Source: an uncultured Pelagibacteraceae bacterium
GTDB lineage: Bacteria > Pseudomonadota > Alphaproteobacteria > Pelagibacterales > Pelagibacteraceae
Assembly (NCBI GenBank): GCA_902587095.1
Contig: CACIJY010000003.1
Span: 1-59,973 of the forward strand
Direction: 5' to 3'
DNA: 59,973 nt
Shown: in pieces, positions 21,438-29,123 of the stretch
Layout of the letters: every line of letters starts with the position of its first letter
Numbering within the stretch: the stretch's first letter is position 1
The notes under the pieces: model-generated
The model's database searches: none
The model's input: the letters and a program-made list of their open reading frames with translations, nothing else
Told to the model about the DNA's origin: nothing
Program-made: the position numbers and the translations under genes

Positions 21438-21489
21438 GATAGATAGTCCTATCTAGCCATCTTTAGCTCCCGGTTTTTTAGGACTATCC
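21438..21489 (+). ncRNA. Structured 5' leader of the LysE exporter gene (candidate cis-regulatory RNA)
   Basis: GATAGTCCT (21442-21450) pairs perfectly with AGGACTATC (21480-21488), closing a 29-base loop that contains CTAGCC, TTAGCTCCCGG and a T-run. A competing short hairpin, TAGATA/TATCTA (about 21440-21455), uses the same 5' arm, so the two folds exclude each other. The helix ends 5 bases before the ATG at 21494 and no Shine-Dalgarno sequence is visible outside it. It matches no riboswitch class I can recall in detail. The pairing is seen; the regulatory role is inferred. Confidence 0.4.
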
Positions 21490-21493
21490 CATA

Positions 21494-22108
21494 ATGCTTC
21501 CCTTAGATTATTTTCTCTTTTTACAAATTATACTTTTTTTATTTATAACCCCAGGCACACCAAGAATTGTAATTATTTCATATGCAATGAATTATGGAAC
21601 AAAAAATTGTATTTGGATTGCATTAGGCGATATTACAGCAAATCTAATACAAGCTACTTTAGTAATATTTTTTATAGGATCCTTCATTGCTAATAATAGT
21701 GAAACATTAAATATTTTAAAATGGTTTGGTATCGCTTATTTGTTTTATCTTTCTTACGATATCTATAAGTCTAAGCCGGCAAATTTTAACAAAGCATCAA
21801 CAAAATCAAAAAAATTATTATCTTTTTTTAAAGATGGATTTATTGTTGCTGGAACAAGTCCAAAAGCTTGGATATTTTTTCCGTTAATCTTTCCACAGTT
21901 TATAAATTTTAATGAAAATTATATTTTCCAATTTGTCATTCTTATAATTACATACATGGTGTTAGATTTTCTTTCACTTATTGGCTATGCAATTTTAGCT
22001 AAAAAACTTTTGACATGGATCAAGGCAAATCCAAGAGTAATAAACACAATTTCGGCGTGTGTATTGATCTTAATTGCAATATTTATTGGATTTACACAAA
22101 ATTATTAA
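21494..22108 (+). CDS. LysE/RhtB-family amino-acid exporter
   Basis: 204-residue polytopic protein with six hydrophobic segments. N-terminal TPGTPRIVIISYAMNYGTKN resembles the LysE-family GPGPN motif region, and the middle AGTSPKAWIFFPLIFPQF matches the second family motif (NPKA). Such proteins export amino acids or related compounds such as Lys, Thr or homoserine lactone; the substrate is unknown. The leader is unusually structured for this window, pointing to metabolite control of export. Confidence 0.85.
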   Translation: MLPLDYFLFLQIILFLFITPGTPRIVIISYAMNYGTKNCIWIALGDITANLIQATLVIFFIGSFIANNSETLNILKWFGIAYLFYLSYDIYKSKPANFNKASTKSKKLLSFFKDGFIVAGTSPKAWIFFPLIFPQFINFNENYIFQFVILIITYMVLDFLSLIGYAILAKKLLTWIKANPRVINTISACVLILIAIFIGFTQNY

Positions 22109-22120
22109 CATCTATATTAT
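22091..22120 (+). promoter_or_regulatory. Putative promoter of the ProC-like gene, leaderless spacing
   Basis: TTTACA (22091-22096), 18-base spacer, TATTAT (22115-22120), ending 6 bases before the ATG at 22127. The -35 element overlaps the 3' end of the LysE gene. Confidence 0.4.
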
Positions 22121-22126
22121 TTTATT

Positions 22127-22903
22127 ATGAAAATAGGTTTTATAGGAACGGGACAGATAACAAAAGCAGTTGTAACAGGTGTAATTAAATCAAAATTAAA
22201 AATTTCAAAAATATTTTTATCTGAAAGAAATAAAAAAATTTCAAGAATTTTAAAATTTAAAAGTAAAAAAATTACAATAATTAAGAAAAATCAAGACATC
22301 ATTAATAAATCTGACTGGGTATTTCTTGCAGTAACACCAACTGTAGGAAATAAAATTTTAAGCAACCTAAAATTTAATAAAAATAAGATGATTATTAGTT
22401 TCATTTCAACAATCAATTTAAATCAATTAAAAGAAATTACAGGATTAAAATCAAATATTATTAGAGCCATACCATTACCACCAATTGCCTTATGTAAAGG
22501 CCCTGTGCCAATTTATCCACCAAATATTAAGGTTAAAAGGTTTTTTGATAAATTAGGATCTACAGTTGAAATCAACAATGAGAAGTTATCATTAAATTTT
22601 TGGACAACTTCTGCCATGATGGCTCCTTTTTATGAAATCTTATACTCGCTATCAAATTGGTTAATTAAGAGAGGAATAAAAAAAGAAAATGCACAAAAAT
22701 ATATATCATCTCTTTTCCTTGCATTATCAGAAGACGCTTTTAATCATAACAAAAATCTAAAAAAACTTGTTAGAGATTCGCAAACACCCGGTGGCTTGAA
22801 TGAGCAAGCAGTTAAAGATTTGCGAAAAGCCGGTTTTTATAAATTACTTGAAAAAACATCTAATAGAATAATAAAAAGGTTAAAAAAGTCACAATCTAAT
22901 TAA
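22127..22903 (+). CDS. Pyrroline-5-carboxylate reductase-like protein (ProC family, divergent)
   Basis: 258-residue NAD(P)-dependent reductase of the ProC superfamily. It starts with the Rossmann motif IGFIGTGQITKAVVTG and has the C-terminal family segment SQTPGGLNEQAVKDLRKAG. The canonical MPN motif that follows the beta-sheet in ProC is replaced by IPLPPIA, and the SPGGTT motif reads TPGGLN. True ProC makes proline from pyrroline-5-carboxylate; the changes suggest either a divergent ProC or a reductase of another cyclic imine. Very Lys-rich. A single-gene unit by spacing. Confidence 0.7.
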   Translation: MKIGFIGTGQITKAVVTGVIKSKLKISKIFLSERNKKISRILKFKSKKITIIKKNQDIINKSDWVFLAVTPTVGNKILSNLKFNKNKMIISFISTINLNQLKEITGLKSNIIRAIPLPPIALCKGPVPIYPPNIKVKRFFDKLGSTVEINNEKLSLNFWTTSAMMAPFYEILYSLSNWLIKRGIKKENAQKYISSLFLALSEDAFNHNKNLKKLVRDSQTPGGLNEQAVKDLRKAGFYKLLEKTSNRIIKRLKKSQSN

Positions 22904-22931
22904 TATAATTTAGTTTATAAATTAAAAAAAA

Positions 22932-23567
22932 ATGACTAAAAAAAAACCATTAAAAAGAAAAATAAAAGTCGCTTTAAAAAGAAAAAGCAAAATATTTAAA
23001 CGTTCAATCACAAAAAAAAAGGATCTAATATCTAAAAAATTTAACACTTCCATAAAAGGTAAAAAAATAGATTTTGGAAAATCTGTAAAAAATTTTTTTG
23101 ACTGGGTTAAAGGCGCTGAAATTGTTGAGTTGCCAGACTGCAATACTACTGAGGACCCAGTAAGACCAGAATTAGATAATGAGTTTAGAACAAGCTTTGG
23201 AAGAAAAATATATGGTGTTAAGTATCAAGATGAAATACATGCGGTAATGTGTTTTGCATTTACAAATAGCATTCCTAAAACTGTAGAAGAGCTAGATATG
23301 ATGAGTAAAGATGCTTATCTTCAGAGTATCAATAGAGACTTTAAAGTAGGTCAAATTGCTATTGCATATACTGTTTGGTCAAAAAAAAAAGGTGGCGGAA
23401 GATTAATTGTAAAAGAAGTTTTTAAAAAAATAAAAAAAACAAATCATTTAAATAGATTAGTAACACTATCACCGCTTACTGATATGGCTAGGAAATTTCA
23501 TTTAAGTAACGGCGCTATAGAGATTGGAGTTAATGAAACCACTCAAAATTTTGAGTATAAAATGTGA
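22932..23567 (+). CDS. Unknown protein with basic N-terminus (possible acyltransferase fold)
   Basis: 211 residues. The first ~45 are strongly basic (KKKPLKRKIKVALKRKSK) and may bind nucleic acid or membrane. The rest is a globular domain containing DEIHAVMCFAFTNSIPKTVE, AIAYTVWSKKKGGGRLIVKE and RLVTLSPLTDMARKFHLSNG. The pattern of a strand, a Gly-rich turn, then a helix and a late FH..NGA segment is reminiscent of GNAT-like folds, but I cannot name a family. TATAAT at 22904-22909 could serve as its -10. It ends one base before the convergent cyclotransferase-like gene. Confidence 0.6.
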   Translation: MTKKKPLKRKIKVALKRKSKIFKRSITKKKDLISKKFNTSIKGKKIDFGKSVKNFFDWVKGAEIVELPDCNTTEDPVRPELDNEFRTSFGRKIYGVKYQDEIHAVMCFAFTNSIPKTVEELDMMSKDAYLQSINRDFKVGQIAIAYTVWSKKKGGGRLIVKEVFKKIKKTNHLNRLVTLSPLTDMARKFHLSNGAIEIGVNETTQNFEYKM

Positions 23568-24260
23568 TTATTGGTATTCATTTTCTAAATAGTAGTCAAA
23601 GTAATTTGATAAAAGTTTATCTATTTTATAAAAATTTGGCACTAGGAATGGCCTTCTAGCATGCACTCTATCATTTACCCAATGCTTTGACCATTCAGTG
23701 GTTGTTTCTACGCATTGTTTTGGAAATTGATTAATTTTATATCTCTCCTTAATCTGAAAACAACCACCTATAAATAAATCTACATATGATTGAACAATTG
23801 GGTGACTGTTAGCTGGTTTTTTTATTTTCTCAGGATTAGCCGCATAAACCCAAAAGTTTTTATTTTTAGTTTTAATTTTTTTTCCATAGAAACTTAAGTC
23901 TTTACCATCAACTTTTACTCTACAATAGCCACTCTCTCTTTTATCTGTCTTATTCAAGTCATTTATTGAAACTGGGTAATAAACTGCATTAACAGCCGAG
24001 TCTTCTTTTTTAATGATTGTTAAAAAAGTAATTTTGTACATTCCCCCACGAAGGCCCCAAGTTCTTTCAAATCCTTTGATTAAAATAGGTTTTACAACAA
24101 AAGCTGATTTATTTGTACGAATTCTAGACTCTTTATCCATTAAAGATCCATAGCCAATTATATAATTTTTACTCCCTCGCTCTGGATTTAAATTACATTC
24201 CTGACTTTGTGCTAACTGTGTTGAAAAAATTAATACTATAATTATAAATAACTTTTTCAT
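23568..24260 (-). CDS. Secreted gamma-glutamylcyclotransferase-like protein
   Basis: 230 residues. A signal peptide (about 1-19, ending LAQSQ) precedes a GGCT-fold domain: YIIGYGSLMDKESR contains the substrate-loop motif YGSL (37-40), and NKTDKRESGYCRVKV places Glu109 where the catalytic acid of the family lies. GGCT enzymes release 5-oxoproline from gamma-glutamyl peptides or amino acids and are normally cytosolic; export is unusual. Four or more cysteines fit disulfides in the periplasm. It is downstream of the terC gene (9-base gap) and lies next to a TRAP transporter and 5-oxoprolinase genes, which suits production of 5-oxoproline outside the membrane. Family fold is likely; activity is inference. 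Confidence 0.7.
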   Translation of the reverse strand: MKKLFIIIVLIFSTQLAQSQECNLNPERGSKNYIIGYGSLMDKESRIRTNKSAFVVKPILIKGFERTWGLRGGMYKITFLTIIKKEDSAVNAVYYPVSINDLNKTDKRESGYCRVKVDGKDLSFYGKKIKTKNKNFWVYAANPEKIKKPANSHPIVQSYVDLFIGGCFQIKERYKINQFPKQCVETTTEWSKHWVNDRVHARRPFLVPNFYKIDKLLSNYFDYYLENEYQ

Positions 24261-24269
24261 ATTTAATAT

Positions 24270-24896
24270 TTAAAAATATTTTTTAAATTCCTCATTCACT
24301 CGTAAAATTTCTAAATCCACTAATCCACCTATAATTAATTGAATAGCAACAAGTAAAATAAATGCTAAACCCACATAAGCAATCCATAAATGTTTTTGAA
24401 TATAGTTTGCAAGATAAGTTGCAAGTGCTCCAGTTAAAATAACTGACAAAACTAAACCAAAAATCATGAAACCAAAATAACCTTTGGAAGCTCCAACAAC
24501 GCCAATAACATTGTCAAAACTGATTGTTATATCTGCAAATAATACTTTATATACACTTTGGATATATGAGGGCTCTTTAGAAACTTTTGTTGGTGATTTT
24601 ATTTTTTTAATTTCAAACAAATCTTTTCTTAAATCATAAACTATCCAAATTAATAGTAGCCCACCTAAAATTTTAATAAAATAAAACTTAAATAAATAAG
24701 TAGCAAAAATTGCAAAAATAACTTTAAAAATTAAAGCACCTGCTACGCCCCAAAGTATAATTTGTCTTCTATGTTTTGGCACAAAGTTTGCAGCTATTAA
24801 GCCGATTATTATTGCGTTATCTGCAGCCAAAATAATATCAATGAATATTATTTGTAGAAGAATTAATGATTGTTCAAAAAATAGTGATTGCTCCAT
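24270..24896 (-). CDS. TerC-family integral membrane protein (YjbE-like)
   Basis: 208-residue membrane protein with about seven hydrophobic segments. IIFIDIILAADNAIIIGLIAA and VLFADITISFDNVIGVVG carry the paired acidic residues (DxxLAADNA, DxxxSFDNV) that define TerC proteins. TerC members are linked to metal (notably manganese) export and to loading metals into exported proteins. First gene of a two-gene minus-strand unit with the secreted cyclotransferase-like protein; the link may be metal supply to an exoprotein, but that is speculative. Confidence 0.88.
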   Translation of the reverse strand: MEQSLFFEQSLILLQIIFIDIILAADNAIIIGLIAANFVPKHRRQIILWGVAGALIFKVIFAIFATYLFKFYFIKILGGLLLIWIVYDLRKDLFEIKKIKSPTKVSKEPSYIQSVYKVLFADITISFDNVIGVVGASKGYFGFMIFGLVLSVILTGALATYLANYIQKHLWIAYVGLAFILLVAIQLIIGGLVDLEILRVNEEFKKYF

Positions 24897-24943
24897 TGGA
24901 ATTCTCAGATAATAAATGAATATTAGGATTTTTCAATTAAAAG

Positions 24944-24973
24944 TAGACAATTTTTTTATTGATTTAATATTAA
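24944..24973 (+). promoter_or_regulatory. Putative dctP promoter with inverted repeat
   Basis: TAGACA (24944-24949), an 18-base spacer and TATTAA (24968-24973). TTGATT (24959-24964) and AATCAA (24980-24985) form an inverted repeat flanking the -10 region, a possible operator. The gene has a strong GAGGAGGTG Shine-Dalgarno sequence just before its ATG. The promoter call is weak; the repeat and the ribosome site are seen. Confidence 0.35.
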
Positions 24974-25011
24974 ATTAATAATCAAATATATTTTTATAAA
25001 GAGGAGGTGAA

Positions 25012-25980
25012 ATGAGAATAATTAAATACTTTATTTCAATATTAACATCACTACTTTTACTTTCAAATGTATCATATGCAGAAAAATGGGACATGGCCTT
25101 AGCTTATGGTGCGGGTAATTTTCATTCTGCAAATGCAACTGAATTTGCAAAAAATGTAACTGAAAAAAGTGGTGGTAAATTAACTATAGTCACACACCCA
25201 GGTGGATCATTATTCAAAGGTGGAGAAATTTTTAGAGCAGTAAGAACAGGACAAGCTCCGATTGGTGAAAGATTTATGTCGGCATTAGGTAAAGAAGATC
25301 CTTTACTTGAAATCGACTCTTTACCTTTTTTAGCCACATCCTACACAGATGCTATGAAATTATATAAAGCATCAAAAGCTGAAATAGCAAAAAGTTTAGA
25401 TGCTAAAGGTTTAGTATTTTTATATGCAGTGCCTTGGCCTGCTCAAGGTTTATATTCTAAAAAAGAGATAAATAGTGTTGCAGATCTAAAAGGATTAAAG
25501 TTTAGAGCTTATAATGGTGCTACAATTAGAATTGCTGAGCTGACTGGTATGGCTCCAACTAAAATTGAAGCAGCAGAAATATCTCAGGCATTTTCTACAG
25601 GAGCTGTTGAAAGTATGATTACTTCACCAACAACTGGAAAGAATAGTAAGATTTGGGAAAACGGAGTTAAATATTTTTATGATATAGCTGCTTGGTTTCC
25701 AAAAAATATGATAATTGCAAATAAAAAAGCTTGGAACAAATTAGATAAAGAAACTCAAGACTTAATTATGAAAGAAGCGGCTCTTGCTGAAAGAAAAGGG
25801 TGGCAACTTTCAAAAATGGGAAATAAAAATGACAAGAAGGCTTTAGCTGATGCTGGAATGAGTGTTGGTAAAGTTAATTCTGCATTGAAGCAACATTTTG
25901 AAAAAGTTGGATCTCAAATGGCATCTGAATGGACAAAGAAAGCTGGTGCTAGAGGTCAATCTGTTTTATCAGCTTATTAA
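25012..25980 (+). CDS. dctP: TRAP transporter solute-binding protein DctP
   Basis: 322-residue periplasmic binding protein with a signal peptide (about 1-23, cut after SYA). Family features include AYGAGNFHSANATEFAKNV, GGSLFKGGEIFRAVRTGQAPIG, and LKGLKFRAYNGATIRIAELTG, whose Arg is the conserved carboxylate-binding residue. It delivers an organic acid to the DctQM permease encoded next. The strong Shine-Dalgarno site and the terminator behind it point to high expression of this gene relative to the permease. Linkage to 5-oxoprolinase genes suggests pyroglutamate as ligand; DctP6 and DctP7 of Bordetella are known to bind that compound. Confidence 0.93.
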   Translation: MRIIKYFISILTSLLLLSNVSYAEKWDMALAYGAGNFHSANATEFAKNVTEKSGGKLTIVTHPGGSLFKGGEIFRAVRTGQAPIGERFMSALGKEDPLLEIDSLPFLATSYTDAMKLYKASKAEIAKSLDAKGLVFLYAVPWPAQGLYSKKEINSVADLKGLKFRAYNGATIRIAELTGMAPTKIEAAEISQAFSTGAVESMITSPTTGKNSKIWENGVKYFYDIAAWFPKNMIIANKKAWNKLDKETQDLIMKEAALAERKGWQLSKMGNKNDKKALADAGMSVGKVNSALKQHFEKVGSQMASEWTKKAGARGQSVLSAY

Positions 25981-25991
25981 ATAATCTTTTC

Positions 25992-26025
25992 AAAAGGCCG
26001 TTAATATTTTAACGGCCTTTTATCA
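25992..26025 (+). terminator. Intrinsic terminator/attenuator between dctP and dctQ
   Basis: Perfect 13-bp stem AAAAGGCCGTTAA / TTAACGGCCTTTT with a TATT loop (25992-26021), in the 46-base gap before dctQ. The T-rich 3' arm gives partial termination and would protect the dctP message end. Confidence 0.85.
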
Positions 26026-26026
26026 T

Positions 26027-26512
26027 ATGCTTAATAAAATCAATTTTTATCTAGAAAAAATCTATAAATTTTCAGGTTACATCGCTGCTATATTTTTAAT
26101 TTTTATAGCTATTTTTATATTGCTAGGCATCTCTTCTAGAATATTTGGTTTCTATATTCGTGGATTATCTGAATACTCAGGTTATTGTATGGCCGCCTCT
26201 ACGTTCTTCGCTTTGGCTTATACATTCGCTGAGGGAGGACATATAAGAATTACATTATTCATTGAGAAACTAAATAAGAAATTTAGAAAGTTTTTTGAAA
26301 TATGGTGCCTAACAGTAGCCTCGATATTTTCAGGCTATTTATCTTTTTATTTTGTAAAAATGCTCATTATTTCTTTCAAATTTAAAGAGCGAAGTGAGGG
26401 CGCTGATGAAATATTAATATGGATTCCACAATCACCTCTAGCTCTAGGTTCGATTGTTCTTTTTATATGTATTTCACATCAATTATTAAAATACTTTTAT
26501 AAAAATGATTGA
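26027..26512 (+). CDS. dctQ: TRAP transporter small permease subunit DctQ
   Basis: 161 residues with four membrane segments, containing FYIRGLSEYSGYCMAASTFFALAYTFAEGGHIR, the DctQ signature around the second helix. It scaffolds the large permease in the Na+-driven TRAP complex. The ATG lies 5 bases after the terminator hairpin, with no Shine-Dalgarno sequence. It overlaps dctM by 8 bases. Confidence 0.9.
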   Translation: MLNKINFYLEKIYKFSGYIAAIFLIFIAIFILLGISSRIFGFYIRGLSEYSGYCMAASTFFALAYTFAEGGHIRITLFIEKLNKKFRKFFEIWCLTVASIFSGYLSFYFVKMLIISFKFKERSEGADEILIWIPQSPLALGSIVLFICISHQLLKYFYKND

Positions 26513-27815
26513 AATATTACTAAGTGTATTTTTTATTTCAGTTCTTTTGTTGTTCTTAAGCACCGGCGTTTGGGTTGCTTTAAGCATGATAGGTGTTTCC
26601 ACAATTGCAATGACTTTATTTACTTCAAGACCAGTTGGAGATGCTATGGCAACAACTATTTGGGGGACATCGTCTTCATGGACTTTAACAGCCTTACCAC
26701 TCTTTGTTTGGATGGGAGAGATTTTATTTAGAACGAAATTGTCAGAGAATTTGTTTGAGGGATTATCACCTTGGATGCAAAAATTACCTGGTGGATTAAT
26801 CCATGTTAATGTAGTTGGGTGCGCTCTATTCGCTGCTATATCAGGGTCTTCAGCTGCTACTGTTGCTACTGTTGGAAAAATGTCAATTCCAGAGCTTAGA
26901 AAAAGAAATTATCCCGAAAAAATTTTATTAGGAAGTCTTGCGGGATCTGGGACCTTAGGATTATTAATTCCTCCTTCTATAATTTTGATTATTTATGGTG
27001 TTACGGTCCAGGAGTCTATTGCAAAACTATTTGTTGCTGGAATTGTACCTGGGATAATGATTGCATTAATTTTTATGAGCTACGTGATTTTATGGTCTAT
27101 GTTTAATAAAAAACAAATGCCAAACATTGTTAATCAATATAGTTTTATTGATAAAATTAAAAGATCTGGTCAATTAATTCCTGTAATAATTTTAATCCTT
27201 TCAGTCATTGGCTCTATTTATACAGGAATTGCAACCGCAACAGAGGCCGCATCATTAGGAGTTGTAGGTGCATTAATTCTTTCCTATTTTCAAAAAAGTT
27301 TAAATTGGAACACTTTTAAAAACTCATTATTAGGTGCTACAAAAACATCCTGCATGATTTCCTTTATATTAGCTGGGTCTGCTTTTTTATCCCTTGCGAT
27401 GGGATTTACAGGTTTACCAAGAAATTTAGCGTTATGGATAAATAGTCTTGAACTTTCTCCTTACTTATTAATTTTTGTATTGATGATATTTTATATAATT
27501 CTTGGAATGTTTTTAGACGGAATATCAGCTGTAGTTTTAACAATGGCAATTATAGAACCTATGATAAGGCAAGCAGGTTTTGACATGATTTGGTTCGGTA
27601 TATTTCTTGTAGTTGTAGTTGAGATGGCACAAATTACACCACCTGTAGGATTTAATTTATTTGTGCTCCAAGGAATGGCTGGAAAGGATATGGGTTTTAT
27701 AGCGAGAAGTGCTTTTCCATTATTTTTGTTAATGGTTCTTGCTACAATTATAATAATTATTTTTCCTGAGATTGTAATGTGGTTACCAGATCAAATGATT
27801 AAAAAAATTAATTAG
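26505..27815 (+). CDS. dctM: TRAP transporter large permease subunit DctM
   Basis: 436-residue transport subunit with about twelve membrane segments. Family landmarks are GCALFAAISGSSAATVATVG, LAGSGTLGLLIPPSIILIIYG and EMAQITPPVGFNLFVLQG. It couples sodium influx to solute uptake in the inner membrane. Its stop shares four bases (TTAG) with the convergent TPR gene. The substrate is inferred from context to be an organic acid, perhaps 5-oxoproline. Confidence 0.95.
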   Translation: MIEILLSVFFISVLLLFLSTGVWVALSMIGVSTIAMTLFTSRPVGDAMATTIWGTSSSWTLTALPLFVWMGEILFRTKLSENLFEGLSPWMQKLPGGLIHVNVVGCALFAAISGSSAATVATVGKMSIPELRKRNYPEKILLGSLAGSGTLGLLIPPSIILIIYGVTVQESIAKLFVAGIVPGIMIALIFMSYVILWSMFNKKQMPNIVNQYSFIDKIKRSGQLIPVIILILSVIGSIYTGIATATEAASLGVVGALILSYFQKSLNWNTFKNSLLGATKTSCMISFILAGSAFLSLAMGFTGLPRNLALWINSLELSPYLLIFVLMIFYIILGMFLDGISAVVLTMAIIEPMIRQAGFDMIWFGIFLVVVVEMAQITPPVGFNLFVLQGMAGKDMGFIARSAFPLFLLMVLATIIIIIFPEIVMWLPDQMIKKIN

Positions 27816-28318
27816 TATTTTGATTGTTTAGTTCCATCGATTACTTGTTTTAGCTCATTGTATTCTTTACAATTACAACTTTCTAAAACAGCCAATCTTT
27901 TTCTTGCTTCATCCATTCTATTTGTCGCTACAAAAAGCTCTCCCATGTACTCATTAATTCCCACATGTTTTGGGTCAATTTCTAAACCCATTGAATAATA
28001 AATTTCTGCATTTTCGAAATCACCTATTTTTCTGTGAGAAAAACCTAAAAGATTCAAAGTATCAGGATTACTTGGATCTTGTTTGTTTGATTCTAACAGC
28101 TTTTTAATTGCTTTTTTATATGCATTTTCAGCTTTAGATTGTTTATTCTTTTTCTCAAACTTTTTTGCTTTAGATACCCATTTTTTCCCAATATCAAATT
28201 TTGTTGCTGCTTTTACACCAGTACTAGCTGTGGTTTTGGTTTCACCTCCACCTGAACCTGCAGCAAATAATAGCGAACTATAAAATGTAATAAAAACTAT
28301 AAATATTATTTTTTTCAT
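27812..28318 (-). CDS. Periplasmic tetratricopeptide-repeat protein
   Basis: 168 residues. A signal peptide (about 1-19) is followed by a Gly/Thr-rich linker and about two to three TPR units, visible as NLLGFSHRKIGDFENAEIYYSMGLEIDPKH and YMGELFVATNRMDEARKRL. The C-terminal CNCKEYNELKQVI segment occurs in small alphaproteobacterial TPR proteins. Likely a periplasmic protein-interaction module; no enzymatic role is seen. It lies 4 bases downstream of pxpA on the same strand, so they are probably co-transcribed. Confidence 0.8.
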   Translation of the reverse strand: MKKIIFIVFITFYSSLLFAAGSGGGETKTTASTGVKAATKFDIGKKWVSKAKKFEKKNKQSKAENAYKKAIKKLLESNKQDPSNPDTLNLLGFSHRKIGDFENAEIYYSMGLEIDPKHVGINEYMGELFVATNRMDEARKRLAVLESCNCKEYNELKQVIDGTKQSKY

Positions 28319-28322
28319 AAGG

Positions 28323-29096
28323 TTATAAAAATTTTTTTAGATTATTTAATGGTTTAAGGTAAATATTATTTTCTTCAAGCACTTTTTTAATTTGCCTCGC
28401 AGTTTCTAGAGACTCTACGTTATCGCCGTGAATACAAATAGAATCTATACTGCATTTTATTTTCTTGCCAGACATGCAATTAATAGACTGACTTTCAACC
28501 ATGTCGAGAACATGTTGTTTGCATTTCTTTGGGTCAGTTATGACTGCATTTATATTACTTCTTGAGACAAGATTTCCATCATCTTCGTAATTTCTGTCTG
28601 CAAATATTTCGCAAGCTACTTTCATATCAAATTTTTTAGCGGCCTCCTCCATTTTTGACCCGGTTGGAACTAAATAAATTAAATTTTTATCTATACTGTA
28701 AATAGTTTCTGCTAATATTTTTGCTAAACTTAAATCTTCACAGGCCATGTTATTTAATGCTCCATGAGGCTTAATATGCGTAACTTTTGCACCACAATTC
28801 TCCGCTACATTTTGTAAAATTTCATATTGATCAATTATTAGTTTTTTTAACACATGCTCAGGCAAGTGGTGTCTTTTTCTTCCAAAGTTTTCAGGATCAT
28901 TAAATGAAGGATGTGCACCAATGCTAACATTATTAACTTTTGAAATTTCTATTGTATTTATCATCGTTTGTTCGTCACCAGCATGGAAACCACAAGCGAT
29001 ATTTGCTGAATTTACAATCTTGAGTAAATCAGGATCATGCTTTGTAGAATGATGTTTAGATTTTTCACCTAAATCACAGTTAATATTAATTTCCAT
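28323..29096 (-). CDS. pxpA: 5-oxoprolinase subunit A (LamB/YcsF family)
   Basis: About 257-residue cytosolic subunit of the ATP-dependent prokaryotic 5-oxoprolinase that opens 5-oxoproline to glutamate. ININCDLGEKS and SANIACGFHAGDEQTM are the LamB/YcsF signatures; HIKPHGALNNMACED and IHGDNVESLETA also fit. I start at the ATG whose product begins MEININCDLGE, as in the family; open frame continues to ATGs at 29108 and 29120, which would add 4 or 8 residues. It is divergent from pxpB, so the three subunits are in two transcripts starting within about 30 bases of each other, which is unusual since pxpB-pxpC-pxpA are often one operon. Confidence 0.93.
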   Translation of the reverse strand: MEININCDLGEKSKHHSTKHDPDLLKIVNSANIACGFHAGDEQTMINTIEISKVNNVSIGAHPSFNDPENFGRKRHHLPEHVLKKLIIDQYEILQNVAENCGAKVTHIKPHGALNNMACEDLSLAKILAETIYSIDKNLIYLVPTGSKMEEAAKKFDMKVACEIFADRNYEDDGNLVSRSNINAVITDPKKCKQHVLDMVESQSINCMSGKKIKCSIDSICIHGDNVESLETARQIKKVLEENNIYLKPLNNLKKFL

Positions 29097-29123
29097 AAAA
29101 TTTGACATGAAGTATAACATTGT

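Noticed and set aside
21438-21489. The lysE leader as a preQ1-I riboswitch, because of CTAGC and a T/A-rich tail.
   Set aside because: The short stem and A-rich 3' tail of preQ1-I are not reproduced, and the downstream gene is not of queuosine metabolism.
29102-29107. Consensus TTGACA between pxpA and pxpB as a -35 element.
   Set aside because: A -10 at the proper spacing would fall inside pxpB at no good hexamer, and TATAAC lies only 5 bases away. Treated as chance.
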